Shown here: piece by piece, positions 52,506 to 60,913 of the stretch | Numbering within the stretch: the first letter of the stretch is position 1 | How the letters are laid out: every line of letters starts with the position of its first letter | NCBI GenBank assembly: GCA_023458055.1 | Contig: JAEXAW010000101.1 | Coordinates: 81,045-145,044 of the forward strand | Length of the DNA: 64,000 nucleotides | DNA from: Pseudomonadota bacterium | GTDB lineage: Bacteria; Pseudomonadota; Alphaproteobacteria; Sphingomonadales; Sphingomonadaceae | Reading direction: 5' to 3' | The notes under the pieces: generated by a model | The model's input: the letters and a program-made list of their open reading frames with translations, nothing else | Database searches by the model: none | Told to the model about the DNA's origin: nothing | Program-made: the position numbers and the translations under genes

Positions 52506-52533
52506 GGAGGGAGGCGCTGCAACGCCTCCCTCC
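52506..52533. terminator. 11-bp hairpin facing the micro-ORF
   Basis: Perfect stem GGAGGGAGGCG-CTGCAA-CGCCTCCCTCC. It directly follows the stop of the minus-strand hydrophobic micro-ORF and lies next to the phoD terminator. Neither strand has a proper U-tract, so it may be a stability element rather than a terminator. Confidence 0.5.
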
Positions 52534-52540
52534 TCACCAA

Positions 52541-52633
52541 TTACTTGGAACGTGACACTTCGACGATTTTAAGCGTCAAAGTGGCGATTGCGACGCAAAG
52601 CATCGCAATCAAGATTACAGTGTCAGTTTCGAT
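52541..52633 (-). CDS. Hydrophobic 30-residue micro-ORF, holin-like-toxin-like
   Basis: Minus-strand frame reading (I)ETDTVILIAMLCVAIATL and then TLKIVEVSRSK to TAA: one membrane helix and a basic tail. A near-perfect SD, GGAGGTGA, lies 5 bases before the first codon, but that codon is ATC, not ATG; an overlapping 17-codon frame (MAISQKTPQTGGDFYRN) runs through the SD region. Length, SD and helix-plus-basic-tail resemble type I/holin-like toxins. If AUC (or the ATT 6 bases upstream) is not used, this is a decayed toxin gene. The longer frame to 52795 lacks an SD. Confidence 0.35.
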   Translation of the reverse strand: METDTVILIAMLCVAIATLTLKIVEVSRSK

Positions 52634-52806
52634 AGAAATCACCTCCAGTCTGCGGCGTCTTTTGGCTGATCGCCATGCCGCAAGCCGTTGATAACAAGCG
52701 CCTGGACGAAAGGAAGCGCAATGTTGGGGCGCTCCATAACAATATTCCCCCTGCGTCCTCTTTATGATAGCATCCCCGCTGGTCGCGCCTGTCACAGGAG
52801 GGTTTC

Positions 52807-53769
52807 ATGCCCGGAGAACTCGCGATTGTATTGAGCGGCGGCGGGGCCAAGGGGGCCTTTCAGGTCGGCGTGCTCGATGAGCTGATCACCAACCGCAAGA
52901 TCAAACCGAAGATCGTGGTCGGCACCTCGACCGGCGCGATCCAGGCGCTGGGACTGGCGCAAAATGACGTGCCCGGCCTCGTCAAACGCTGGATGGATAT
53001 CAAAGGCAATAGCGACATCTATACCAAGCGCCCGCTCGGCGTCGGCGGTGCGCTGCTCGGCGAAAAGTCGATCTATAACGCCGCGCCGTTGCGCAAAATG
53101 CTCAAGGCTTTTGCCGATCCGGACAAACTCAAACGCTCGAAGATCGAAATGCGGCTGGGCGTCGTCAGCCTTTCCAGCGGCAGCTTCCGCACCATCGCGC
53201 AGAATAATCCCAATATCCATGAATGGGTATATGCCAGTTGCGCGATGCCGGTGTTTTTCGATCCGCTCCTCACCCGCGCGGCGGACGGCACCGAGGAGCA
53301 ATGGGTCGATGGCGGGGTGCGCGATGTGACCCCGCTCGGCGCTGCGCTCGATTTCAACCCGCGCGGCGTCATCGCGATCCGCGCTTCGCCCAAGCCCGAG
53401 GTCGGCGCTGCCCGTGTCTATGACAATCTGGTCGAGATCGGTCTGCGCGCGGTCAGCATCCAGCAATCCGAAGTGTCGATCAACGATCTTGCCAACGCGA
53501 CGCTGATCAACGACCTCATCGCCGCGCGCGAGGTGCAGTTCCGGCTGCTCGAAGCGCAAGGCATTACCGGGGCTGCGGCGACTGCGCTCCTTCATCCATG
53601 GGACCAGCAACTCGCCAAATATCGCTTCGCGCCAATCCGGATCATCGAGCCCAAAAAGGAATATAGCGATACGCTGGAATTCAACCCCGCCAAGATCCGC
53701 GAGGCAATAGCGGCCGGACGGCAAGCAGTGACAGACAATTGGGCGGCGCTGCAACCCTTGTTGAGTTGA
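52807..53769 (+). CDS. Patatin-like phospholipase
   Basis: 320 residues. Oxyanion loop LSGGGAKGAFQVGVLDELI at the N terminus, nucleophile Ser in VVGTSTGAIQALGL (G-x-S-x-G), and the catalytic Asp in QWVDGGVRDVTP (D-G-G). Bacterial patatins hydrolyse acyl chains of phospholipids; no signal peptide is seen, so it is probably cytoplasmic or self-inserting. Excellent SD (AGGAGGG). Downstream lies a repeat-rich 280-base gap. Confidence 0.92.
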   Translation: MPGELAIVLSGGGAKGAFQVGVLDELITNRKIKPKIVVGTSTGAIQALGLAQNDVPGLVKRWMDIKGNSDIYTKRPLGVGGALLGEKSIYNAAPLRKMLKAFADPDKLKRSKIEMRLGVVSLSSGSFRTIAQNNPNIHEWVYASCAMPVFFDPLLTRAADGTEEQWVDGGVRDVTPLGAALDFNPRGVIAIRASPKPEVGAARVYDNLVEIGLRAVSIQQSEVSINDLANATLINDLIAAREVQFRLLEAQGITGAAATALLHPWDQQLAKYRFAPIRIIEPKKEYSDTLEFNPAKIREAIAAGRQAVTDNWAALQPLLS

Positions 53770-53823
53770 GGGGCGGAAATTGAGGGATGGTCGCGTTAAG
53801 GGGCTGCGTTGAGGCAGCGTGTC

Positions 53824-53962
53824 ACCCTCCCTTATCAGGGAGGGTCAAAAGACGGAACGTCTTTTGGGGTGGGTAGGACGCGTTATCTTCGCAGACGCTT
53901 GACCCATCCCGTTACCCACCCCGAAAATTGTCGCAATTTTCGACCCTCCCTGAAAGGGAGGG
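53824..53962. repeat. Inverted pair of composite hairpins, family C (REPIN-like)
   Basis: Left: ACCCTCCCTTATCAGGGAGG, then the AAAAGACGGAACGTCTTTT hairpin, then GGGGTGGGTA. Right: TACCCACCCC, then the GAAAATTGTCGCAATTTTC hairpin, then ACCCTCCCTGAAAGGGAGGG. The order primary hairpin, secondary hairpin, GGGGTGGG tract is the same as families A and B, and the secondary hairpins differ in sequence while both remain paired. No gene between the arms. Confidence 0.88.
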
Positions 53963-53994
53963 TAGGGAAAGAAGAGGTGGACCGCGCCATAAAA

Positions 53995-54502
53995 CCTCCC
54001 CATCTATGATGGGGAGGACGATGCGCAGCATCCGGAAGGGCAAGTCGCGATGATTACGCCAGCCGCCGTCCCCGCTTCGCCAGCGCATAAGCGATGATCC
54101 CCTCGGCCACGCCAACCGGGTCTGCCAATACCTCGCTCGCTGGGATGCGCAGCGTTTCTATCCCGTGCCGAGCGCACCACGCGTCCCGCCGTTCGTCGCG
54201 CTCGCCTTGGTCTGACGCGCGATGCCCTGCACCATCCACCTCAATCGCAAGGCGCAGCGGGGCGATGTAGAAATCGAGGATATAATCTCCGAGTGGATGC
54301 TGCCGCCTGACCTTAATCCCTTGTGGGGAGGCGCGGAGGTAACGCCACAGCAGCTTTTCGGGGAGCGACAGCGAGTGGCGCATGCGCTGCGCGGTGGTGA
54401 TTGCGGTGGTGGTGGGTTTGGTTGGCTTGGTGGGCATGGCTTGTCAAAACTACGGGCCCCTCCGGGTGCTTCGCACCGTCCTCCCCATCGTAGATGGGGA
54501 GG
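53995..54502. mobile_element. DUF559 gene bracketed by inverted composite hairpins (element 2)
   Basis: The 47-base left end and the inverted right end match at 42 positions. Both start with the hairpin CCTCCCCATC-TAT/TAC-GATGGGGAGG; the second hairpin is GATGC-GCA-GCATC on the left and GGTGC-GAA-GCACC on the right, so one base pair has changed on both sides at once. Remaining differences fall in loops or outside stems. The 508-base unit contains only the DUF559 gene. Sequence is unlike element 1, but the plan is identical. No target duplication found by eye. Confidence 0.75.
54054..54437 (-). CDS. DUF559 domain protein (predicted Vsr-like nuclease), second copy
   Basis: 127 residues: a Thr/Lys/Pro-rich tip, then the DUF559 fold: AQRMRHSLSLPEKLLWRYLR, KVRRQHPLGDYILDFYI, LRLAIEVDGAGHRASD, then ARHGIETLRIPASEVLADPV. 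Asp in ILDF and Glu in IEVDG are the probable PD-(D/E)XK/Vsr-type catalytic residues. It is only distantly similar to the copy at 14427, differing throughout the non-core positions. The gene lies wholly between the two ends of the inverted repeat, with no other gene inside. Neighbouring genes on either side (patatin, aldehyde dehydrogenase) are unrelated. Confidence 0.88.
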   Translation of the reverse strand: MPTKPTKPTTTAITTAQRMRHSLSLPEKLLWRYLRASPQGIKVRRQHPLGDYILDFYIAPLRLAIEVDGAGHRASDQGERDERRDAWCARHGIETLRIPASEVLADPVGVAEGIIAYALAKRGRRLA

Positions 54503-54526
54503 TGTGGAGCACCCTGGCTATCGCCC

Positions 54527-55951
54527 TTAAGCCGCGCCGCCGAAGACTGATTTGGTTTCGAGGAATTCTTCCAGCCCGTAAACGCCCCATTCGCGGCCAT
54601 TGCCCGACATCTTATACCCGCCGAACGGGGCCTTGTTATCGAGCGGCGCGCCGTTGATGTGGACCATGCCGGTGCGCAGGCGGTTGGCGACCTTGCGCGC
54701 CTTGTCGGTATCACCCGACCAGACATAGCCCGAGAGGCCATATTCGGAGGAGTTGGCGACCTCGACCGCCTCGTCGACATCCTTATAGGTCATGATCGAG
54801 AGCACCGGCCCGAACACCTCTTCGCGCGCGATGGTCATGTCGGGCGTGACCTTGCCGAAGATGGTCGGTTTCACGAACAGACCGGCTTCGAGGCCGGCGG
54901 GCTTGTCCGACCCGCCGGTGATGAGTTCCGCGCCTTCGGCAACCGCGCCGTCGATCAGGCTGACGACGCGCTTATACTGGTTTTCATTGGCAATCGGGCC
55001 AATCTTCTGGTCGTCCTGAGGCATGCCGACCGAGACCTGATCCGCGACCGCCGCGGCGATTGTCTTTACCGCTTCATATTTATCTTCCGGCACCATCATG
55101 CGCGAGGGCGCGTTACAGCTTTGGCCGCTATTGTTCATCATCGTGAACACCGATGTCGCGACCGCTTTTTCGAGATCGGCATCGTCGAGCAGGATATTGG
55201 CCGACTTGCCGCCCAGTTCGAGCGCGACGCGCTTGATCGTGTTCGCCGCATTGGCCGAAATCTGGATGCCGGCGCGGGTCGATCCGGTGAAGCTCACCAT
55301 ATCGACATCCTTATGCCCGGTGAGCGCATCCCCAATGGTCGCGCCTTCGCCCTGAATGAGATTGAACACGCCTTTGGGCAGGCCCGCCTTGTCGACGATA
55401 TCGGCGAAAATCACGGCATCGAGCGGGGCAAGTTCGCTCGGCTTCAAAACCATGGTGCAGCCAGCCGCCAGCGCGGGCGCGACCTTGCACGCGATCTGGT
55501 TGAGCGGCCAGTTCCAGGGTGTGATCAGCACGCACACGCCGATCGGCTCCTTGCGCACCAAGGTTGATCCCATGGCATGTTCAAATTCGAAATCTTCGAG
55601 CACGCGGATGGTCTCGGCGAAATGGCCGATAGCGGACGGGGCCTGCGCCTTTTGCGCCAGCGTGGTCGGCGCACCCATTTCGGACTGGATAGCGGCGGCC
55701 AGCTCATCATTGCGGGCCATCAATTGTTCAAGGATTTTCTTCAAATACCCAAGCCGCTCCTCGCGACTGGTTTCCGACCAGGCGGGAAAGGCCGCCTTGG
55801 CCGCGGCAATTGCGCGATCCGCATCATCTGCATCGCCCAGCGCCACTTGCGCAACCGGTTGCATCGTCGCGGGGTTAATCACATCACGGTTGCCCGCCCC
55901 ATGCGGCGCGACCCATTGGCCATCGATGTAAAATTTGCGGCTGTCGGTCAT
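54527..55951 (-). CDS. NAD(P)+-dependent aldehyde dehydrogenase family protein
   Basis: 474 residues. ALDH motifs: ITPWNWPLNQIACKVAPALA, MVSFTGSTRAGIQISANA (coenzyme), catalytic Glu in RVALELGGKSANILL, catalytic Cys in NNSGQSCNAPSRMMV, and EEVFGPVLSIMTY with NSSEYGLSGYVWSGD. It oxidises an aldehyde to the acid; the substrate is not predictable. Stands alone; the repeat element abuts its 3' end. Confidence 0.92.
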   Translation of the reverse strand: MTDSRKFYIDGQWVAPHGAGNRDVINPATMQPVAQVALGDADDADRAIAAAKAAFPAWSETSREERLGYLKKILEQLMARNDELAAAIQSEMGAPTTLAQKAQAPSAIGHFAETIRVLEDFEFEHAMGSTLVRKEPIGVCVLITPWNWPLNQIACKVAPALAAGCTMVLKPSELAPLDAVIFADIVDKAGLPKGVFNLIQGEGATIGDALTGHKDVDMVSFTGSTRAGIQISANAANTIKRVALELGGKSANILLDDADLEKAVATSVFTMMNNSGQSCNAPSRMMVPEDKYEAVKTIAAAVADQVSVGMPQDDQKIGPIANENQYKRVVSLIDGAVAEGAELITGGSDKPAGLEAGLFVKPTIFGKVTPDMTIAREEVFGPVLSIMTYKDVDEAVEVANSSEYGLSGYVWSGDTDKARKVANRLRTGMVHINGAPLDNKAPFGGYKMSGNGREWGVYGLEEFLETKSVFGGAA

Positions 55952-56160
55952 GTGTGGTCTGGCCTTTCCTTAGATTAGTTCTCAATCGTCTTTAGCGTAG
56001 TGAATGATATGCTACTTTGGCTTTCGCGGTTACGCCAGTGAGATGTATCATCGGTCACCTTAGATACAAATTTTGTAAATTCGTATTTTGAACACTGTTC
56101 TTCGACGCTGACATCATTTAAGTAGCGCAGCAGATGAATTGATCAAGGTTTCTGATTCTT

Positions 56161-57444
56161 ATGGCCTTTTTGCGTCTTGTGCCGCTTTTTATTTTGTCGT
56201 TAGCCGTTTGGTTCTCGACGCCTGTCTTTGCTGGACAGACCGGCGGAGGGAATCCCTCTACTACATCCGGGGTAACAGTAAACTGGAGCGGAGTCGCAGC
56301 GTCCACGGCTGGTTCGACTGGAACGATGAATGGCATAGGTACGGCGGGGGGCACAACCGGAAACTACTGGACCAATCCAGCCATTGCAAACGCCCCCTCC
56401 TATCAGTTCGCTATCAACGATCCGGGTACGGCGACGGTTACTATTACCTTCTCCCAACCCGTTGACGATCCGGTGCTGCACCTTGACCGTTTGGGAGGAT
56501 ATTCCGGTACGAGTGACAACGGAACAATCTGGACATTGTCATCCTACGCCGCTAGCGGAACGGTAAGCTTGTCGCAAGTCGGGACAGGAAACGGTTTGTT
56601 GGATGTTACCGCTAATTCCTTCCGCCGCATTGACACGACTGGTAGGGTTACCACTGCCAACTGCGCGCCTTCGGGCAGTGTTAACGGCACCGCGTGCGGC
56701 TCTGTCCTTTTCACTGGCAAGAATATCACGTCGCTCACCTTCAATGTGACTTGGTATGGTCCGCCCCTATTCTCTCAGGAGTTTGACACGATCGAGGCGG
56801 TCTGGACTTTCGCCGATGCACAGGTGCGCTATGGCAAACAGAGCATCAACAATACGGGCAGCTTCACCTTTACCGGGACCAATGGCGCATCGTCGGGTAC
56901 GCTCGCCACCACTACGAGCAACCCCAATTATACCCCCTATGGCACCGTCACCAACCATGCCAATGCGATCACGATCGCCGAAGGCGCGCTGCCTGCGGGC
57001 TGGTCGCTGACGGGTGTTGATTGCACCGCGCTGCGTGATGGCAGCGCGACGGCGGTGGCGATACCCGCAACGCTGACCGGAAGCACCATCTCGATCCCGG
57101 ACAGCTCTTATTCACCGGCGGACCAACTCACTTGTCTGTTCCGCAATACCGACACAACGGTGCAGCTGAGCGTAACCAAGACCAACGGGACGACCACGTC
57201 GGTTTCGGGAACCACGACCGACTATACCATCACCTACAATAATGCCGGTCCTGCCCCCGCTAATGGAGCGACCATTTCGGATACGCCCGTTTCGGGCCTC
57301 AATGGCTGCGTGGTGACGAACTGCACCAGCACCAACAGCGCGACCTGTCCGGTGACTTCGGGCAACCCATTTACGACCGCAACCGTGACGAATTTCCCCG
57401 CCAACAGCACAGTGACCATCACCATGCGGTGTAACGTCAACTAG
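56161..57444 (+). CDS. Secreted protein with C-terminal DUF11-type repeat
   Basis: 427 residues. Signal peptide LVPLFILSLAVWFSTPVFAG, then a Thr/Ser/Gly/Asn-rich beta domain (to about 230), a second beta region GSFTFTGTNGASSGTLATTT with GALPAGWSLTGVDCTALRDG, and a DUF11-like unit TVQLSVTKTNGTTT, DYTITYNNAGPAPANGATIS ending TVTITMRCNVN. DUF11 repeats usually come in series with an anchor; this protein stops after one, so it may be truncated or freely secreted. Bases 55980-56800 are clearly AT-richer than the second half of the gene and than neighbouring genes, hinting at transfer or a fused origin. Confidence 0.75.
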   Translation: MAFLRLVPLFILSLAVWFSTPVFAGQTGGGNPSTTSGVTVNWSGVAASTAGSTGTMNGIGTAGGTTGNYWTNPAIANAPSYQFAINDPGTATVTITFSQPVDDPVLHLDRLGGYSGTSDNGTIWTLSSYAASGTVSLSQVGTGNGLLDVTANSFRRIDTTGRVTTANCAPSGSVNGTACGSVLFTGKNITSLTFNVTWYGPPLFSQEFDTIEAVWTFADAQVRYGKQSINNTGSFTFTGTNGASSGTLATTTSNPNYTPYGTVTNHANAITIAEGALPAGWSLTGVDCTALRDGSATAVAIPATLTGSTISIPDSSYSPADQLTCLFRNTDTTVQLSVTKTNGTTTSVSGTTTDYTITYNNAGPAPANGATISDTPVSGLNGCVVTNCTSTNSATCPVTSGNPFTTATVTNFPANSTVTITMRCNVN

Positions 57445-57470
57445 GGATAGAACCTCAAGGTTTTGCCGCA

Positions 57471-58502
57471 TTAGCGCGCCCGCAGGATAAATTTGGTTCC
57501 TGCGGGCGCGTCGGCAAGATGCAACTCGGCCCCATGGGCTTCGGCAAGGGATCGCGCAATGGCGAGGCCGAGGCCGGTTCCGCCTTCTTCACGCTTGCTG
57601 GTGAAAAAGGGTTCGAAAATGCGCCGTTGATCGGTCGGCGGGATGCCGGGTCCATTATCCACAAAGCCAAGCGCGGCACCCTCCTGTGTGACGGTCAGCT
57701 CGGTCGCCCCGGCCTGCGCGCTATTTTCAATCAGCGTGGTTGCAATCGCGGCGAGCGCATCGCTGCTCATCCGCAACGGCAAGCTCGGCGGCAGATCGAG
57801 CGTGACAGTGAAACACGGTTTCGCGAGACCATCGGCCACGCGCTGCAAGACCGGAACGGCATCGGTCAGCGCGGCCGCATCGACCGGCTGCATATCCGCC
57901 TTGGCGAGCTCCATCATGCGCCCGACCAGCCGCGACAGGCGCTCACTGTCATCGCGCATATTATCGAGAAATTGGCGACGTTCCGCTTCGCTCATGCTGG
58001 CGCCATGATCTTCGAGCAATTCAATCGCGCCGCGGATGCCGGTCAGCGGGGTTTTGAACTCGTGACTCACCGAGGCGGCAAAGTCGCGCAGATAGCGCGA
58101 GCGCCGCGCAATCGCGGCCTCCATGGTGCGAAAGTCGGTATAGAGCCGCTCGATCTCGGTCACCTTGAGCGAGGGATCGTCCGGCACTTCGCCTTTGCCT
58201 GCGGCGAGATTGCGGCTCGCTTCGGACAGGCGCTCGACCGGTGCCACGATGGTCCGCGCCAGCGTCGCCGCCAGCAGCATCAACAGCGCGAGGACGATGA
58301 CCGCCGCCACCGCCAGTCCGTGCCGTTCTTCCCACAAGGAATCGAGCAAGACCGGCGGCGGGCGCAGCACCAGCAGCGCCCCCAGCATCGGCAGCGCCGC
58401 CCCCAGCAGCAACGCGCTGAACAACAAGGTGCGCAGGCGCAATTCCGGCCAGTGCCGGATGATGAAAGCCTTGAATGCGCCGGTTTGACGCTCTCCCGCC
58501 AT
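57471..58502 (-). CDS. Sensor histidine kinase of a two-component system
   Basis: 343 residues from the ATG at 58502, overlapping the response-regulator stop (TGATG). Two membrane helices (LFSALLLGAALPMLGALLVL; VAAVIVLALLMLLAATLART) enclose a very short periplasmic loop, then HAMP (VAPVERLSEASRNLAAG), dimerisation/H-box VSHEFKTPLTGIRGAIELLE, and HATPase boxes ENSAQAGATEL, GFVDNGPGIPP, REEGGTGLGLAIARSLAE. With so little periplasmic sequence it probably senses the membrane or an internal cue. Partner of the gene upstream. Confidence 0.9.
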   Translation of the reverse strand: MAGERQTGAFKAFIIRHWPELRLRTLLFSALLLGAALPMLGALLVLRPPPVLLDSLWEERHGLAVAAVIVLALLMLLAATLARTIVAPVERLSEASRNLAAGKGEVPDDPSLKVTEIERLYTDFRTMEAAIARRSRYLRDFAASVSHEFKTPLTGIRGAIELLEDHGASMSEAERRQFLDNMRDDSERLSRLVGRMMELAKADMQPVDAAALTDAVPVLQRVADGLAKPCFTVTLDLPPSLPLRMSSDALAAIATTLIENSAQAGATELTVTQEGAALGFVDNGPGIPPTDQRRIFEPFFTSKREEGGTGLGLAIARSLAEAHGAELHLADAPAGTKFILRAR

Positions 58503-59215
58503 CACCCGCCCACGCACGGCCCGAGACGATAGCCGACGCCGGCTTTGGTCTCGATGAGATCGGCGCAGCCGACATGGGCGAACTTGCCGCGCAGGTTGCG
58601 CACATGGCTGTCGATAGTGCGGTCGGTGATGGCAAAGCCGGGGCCGTGCAGACGGTCGATTATATTGTCGCGGCTGAAGATTTTGGACGGCATCGCCATC
58701 AGCGTGCGCAATATCGTGAATTCGGTCGCGGTCAGCGAAACCTCCTGCCCGCGCCACGCTGCGCTCCAGCTTTCCGCATCGAGCGCAAGTTCACCTTGCT
58801 TGAGCCTCCCGCTGGTCTCGACCGCAGGCGGCCTAGCGGCGGTGCGGCGCAGGATCGCCATCGCGCGCGCCACCACCTCGCGCGGGGAAAAGGGCTTCAC
58901 CACATAATCATCGCCGCCCAGTTCGATCCCGAGAATGCGGTCAATCTCGTCATCGCGCGAGGAGAGAAACAGGATCGGCAAATCGCTGTCGGCGCGCAGC
59001 CGCTTGCAAAATTCAAGCCCGTCCATGCGCGGCATGTTAATGTCGAGGATAACCAGATCGGGCGCATGGCGCGCGACCACCGCGAGCGCTTCTTCGCCAT
59101 CACCGGCCTCAAGCGTATCAAGGCCCGCTTTGGTGAAAGCGAAATCCAGCAATTGACGGATATGGGGATCATCATCGACGATGAGGATGGTGCGCGGCAT
59201 GGGGCACATGATCAT
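58502..59215 (-). CDS. OmpR-family response regulator
   Basis: 237 residues. The ATG at 59215 is chosen because AGGAG lies 6 bases ahead; ATG at 59200 (MPRTILIVDDD) is the other candidate. Receiver domain with acidic triad VDDDPH, phospho-Asp in LVILDINMPRMDG, Thr/Ser switch SSRDDE and Lys in VVKPFSP; winged helix from about 135 with VSLTATEFTILRTLMAMPSK and TIDSHVRNLRGKF. Transcription factor for unknown targets, possibly the adjacent DUF4173 gene. Upstream of the kinase gene in one operon. Confidence 0.93.
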   Translation of the reverse strand: MIMCPMPRTILIVDDDPHIRQLLDFAFTKAGLDTLEAGDGEEALAVVARHAPDLVILDINMPRMDGLEFCKRLRADSDLPILFLSSRDDEIDRILGIELGGDDYVVKPFSPREVVARAMAILRRTAARPPAVETSGRLKQGELALDAESWSAAWRGQEVSLTATEFTILRTLMAMPSKIFSRDNIIDRLHGPGFAITDRTIDSHVRNLRGKFAHVGCADLIETKAGVGYRLGPCVGG

Positions 59216-59231
59216 GTTTTTCTCCTGTGTG

Positions 59232-59305
59232 TCAAACCTTCTCCCCTTGTGGGGGAAGGATATGGAGCCTTATGAGCGAAGCGAATTAGGCGCAGTTGGA
59301 AGAGG
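59232..59305. repeat. Single hairpin repeat, family D (half element)
   Basis: CCTTCTCCCC-TTGT-GGGGGAAGG forms an imperfect hairpin, followed by a second weak hairpin region (TTATGAGCGAAGCGAATTAG) and GAAGAGGG. It is the order seen in the paired repeats but only one arm is present. Lies between the DUF4173 gene and the response regulator. Confidence 0.6.
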
Positions 59306-59313
59306 GAGTGGCA

Positions 59314-60783
59314 TCACCGCGCGTTCGTGCCGGCAAGCTGCGCCTCCGCCTCCGCCAATCGGCGGGCATTGCGGACGGTCCAGAAATGCTGCTTCTGATC
59401 CTCCTCCACGCTGTTGTGCACGGTTTGACGCACGAAGCGCACCCCCGCGCGAAACTCCGGTGCAAGGCGGGCGTTCTTCTCAAGCTCCACCAGCGGCAGC
59501 AATGCGGGCGCTCCCATATTTTCCAGATACGCTAGATCGAGCGCCGCGCCGGTGCCGCCGACTTCGCGGGCGTGCCGCACATTCCATTGGGCCGCCAGCG
59601 CGCTCACATCGACAAGCGTGAACGGGGTCAGCACCGCAAGCGCCGCCACCAGATTGGCGTTGATCAGCCAGCTCGAACTTTTGTCGCCGAGCATCCGCCA
59701 GGCGATGAGCACCAGCCCTGCGGCAACCAGCGCCATCCAGGCGAGCGCCGCAATCCGCCATTCGGTCAGCGAATAGGCCGCGATATAATCGATCGTGCGC
59801 TCGGCCGACATGAACACCAGCAACAGATTTTGCGCGATCCATGCCATGAGGAGGTCGCGCGTCTGCGGGTCGCGGGCACTGGTCGAACCCGGGCGCAGCG
59901 CGACCAGCGTAAACAATCCGGCGAGGAGGGCGGTCGCGATCAGCGGATAAGCGCCGCGATGGGCATAATCCGCCAGCGTCATCCCTTGGGGCAAAGCGAC
60001 AAAGCCGCCGAGATAGGCAATGTCCATCGCATTTTGGAGCGCAAACACGGCATTGAACGCGATCAGCGCGAGTTTGAGGGCGGGCGGCGAAAAGCCGGGC
60101 ATGGTAAGATCGCCACGCGCCTCCGCCGTTCCGGCAACGCGGCGCGGCAGCTTGGGCCTCAAGCTGACCCAGACCAGATGAAATATGCCGAGCGCCAGCA
60201 AAGCGCGGGCGACCAGCGTTTCGTCCAGCGGCGGCAAATGGAGGCGAAGCAGCCACGCTTCAATCACCGGATTGGCGCTTGCGAACAGCAGCAGAAAGGC
60301 CAGACTGCCGATGAGCGGTAAGGCCAGACGCGCGATGAGCGACGAAGTACGCAACCGGGCGCCGCGCCCGGTACGCTTGCGGACCTTGAGCCATCGCACC
60401 CCGTCGCGCGTCACTGCGGCAGGGAGAAGAATGCCATGATAGGCAAGCCGCTGAAACCATTGCCAGCCATCGCCAAAGCGCGCGGTGCCGGGAAGGAGCG
60501 TCGCCACCGCCAAGGCAAGCGCGCACAGCAATAACGCAATCAGCCCCGGATTGTCGGTCAATGCCCCACCGTAAAGCAATGCAAAGCCGCCCGCGATCCA
60601 CGCCGCACGGCTTTGGCGCAGAGCGGGCCGCACGGCAAAGATGGCGATCAGCAATGCGAGCGCGAGCACGCCCCAACTGCTGCCAAATTGTTCAAGTTGC
60701 CAGAATAGCCGGTCCGCCAGAACGACAATGATCGCCGCCGCGCCAAGCTTCATCCCCAATTGCCAACCTGTCCCGTTTTTCAT
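59314..60783 (-). CDS. DUF4173 (DUF4153-like) membrane protein
   Basis: 489 residues with ten or more membrane helices. The recognisable core is ALIAFNAVFALQNAMDIAYL, LPQGMTLADYAHRGAYPLIA, RDPQTRDLLMAWIAQNLLLV, and MSAERTIDYIAAYSLTEWR, characteristic of DUF4173/DUF4153 proteins. The C-terminal ~70 residues are soluble (YLENMGAPALLPLVELEKNA). Function unknown in the family; proximity to a two-component system suggests regulation by it but the repeat in between leaves this open. Confidence 0.83.
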   Translation of the reverse strand: MKNGTGWQLGMKLGAAAIIVVLADRLFWQLEQFGSSWGVLALALLIAIFAVRPALRQSRAAWIAGGFALLYGGALTDNPGLIALLLCALALAVATLLPGTARFGDGWQWFQRLAYHGILLPAAVTRDGVRWLKVRKRTGRGARLRTSSLIARLALPLIGSLAFLLLFASANPVIEAWLLRLHLPPLDETLVARALLALGIFHLVWVSLRPKLPRRVAGTAEARGDLTMPGFSPPALKLALIAFNAVFALQNAMDIAYLGGFVALPQGMTLADYAHRGAYPLIATALLAGLFTLVALRPGSTSARDPQTRDLLMAWIAQNLLLVFMSAERTIDYIAAYSLTEWRIAALAWMALVAAGLVLIAWRMLGDKSSSWLINANLVAALAVLTPFTLVDVSALAAQWNVRHAREVGGTGAALDLAYLENMGAPALLPLVELEKNARLAPEFRAGVRFVRQTVHNSVEEDQKQHFWTVRNARRLAEAEAQLAGTNAR

Positions 60784-60913
60784 GGGGTCCTGTCTCCCTT
60801 GTCCCGTTGATAGATCGGGAGGGGATATGGATCAGCGACGTCGAGACATGATGGTCCGCCTCACGGACTTTTCGCGCGCATTATGTGCAGACGCTGTGCA
60901 GGCGTGCGAAGGG

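Noticed and set aside
52792..53754. 320-codon minus-strand frame of the same length as the patatin gene
   Set aside because: Exact mirror of the patatin gene, whose catalytic motifs and SD are clear on the plus strand.
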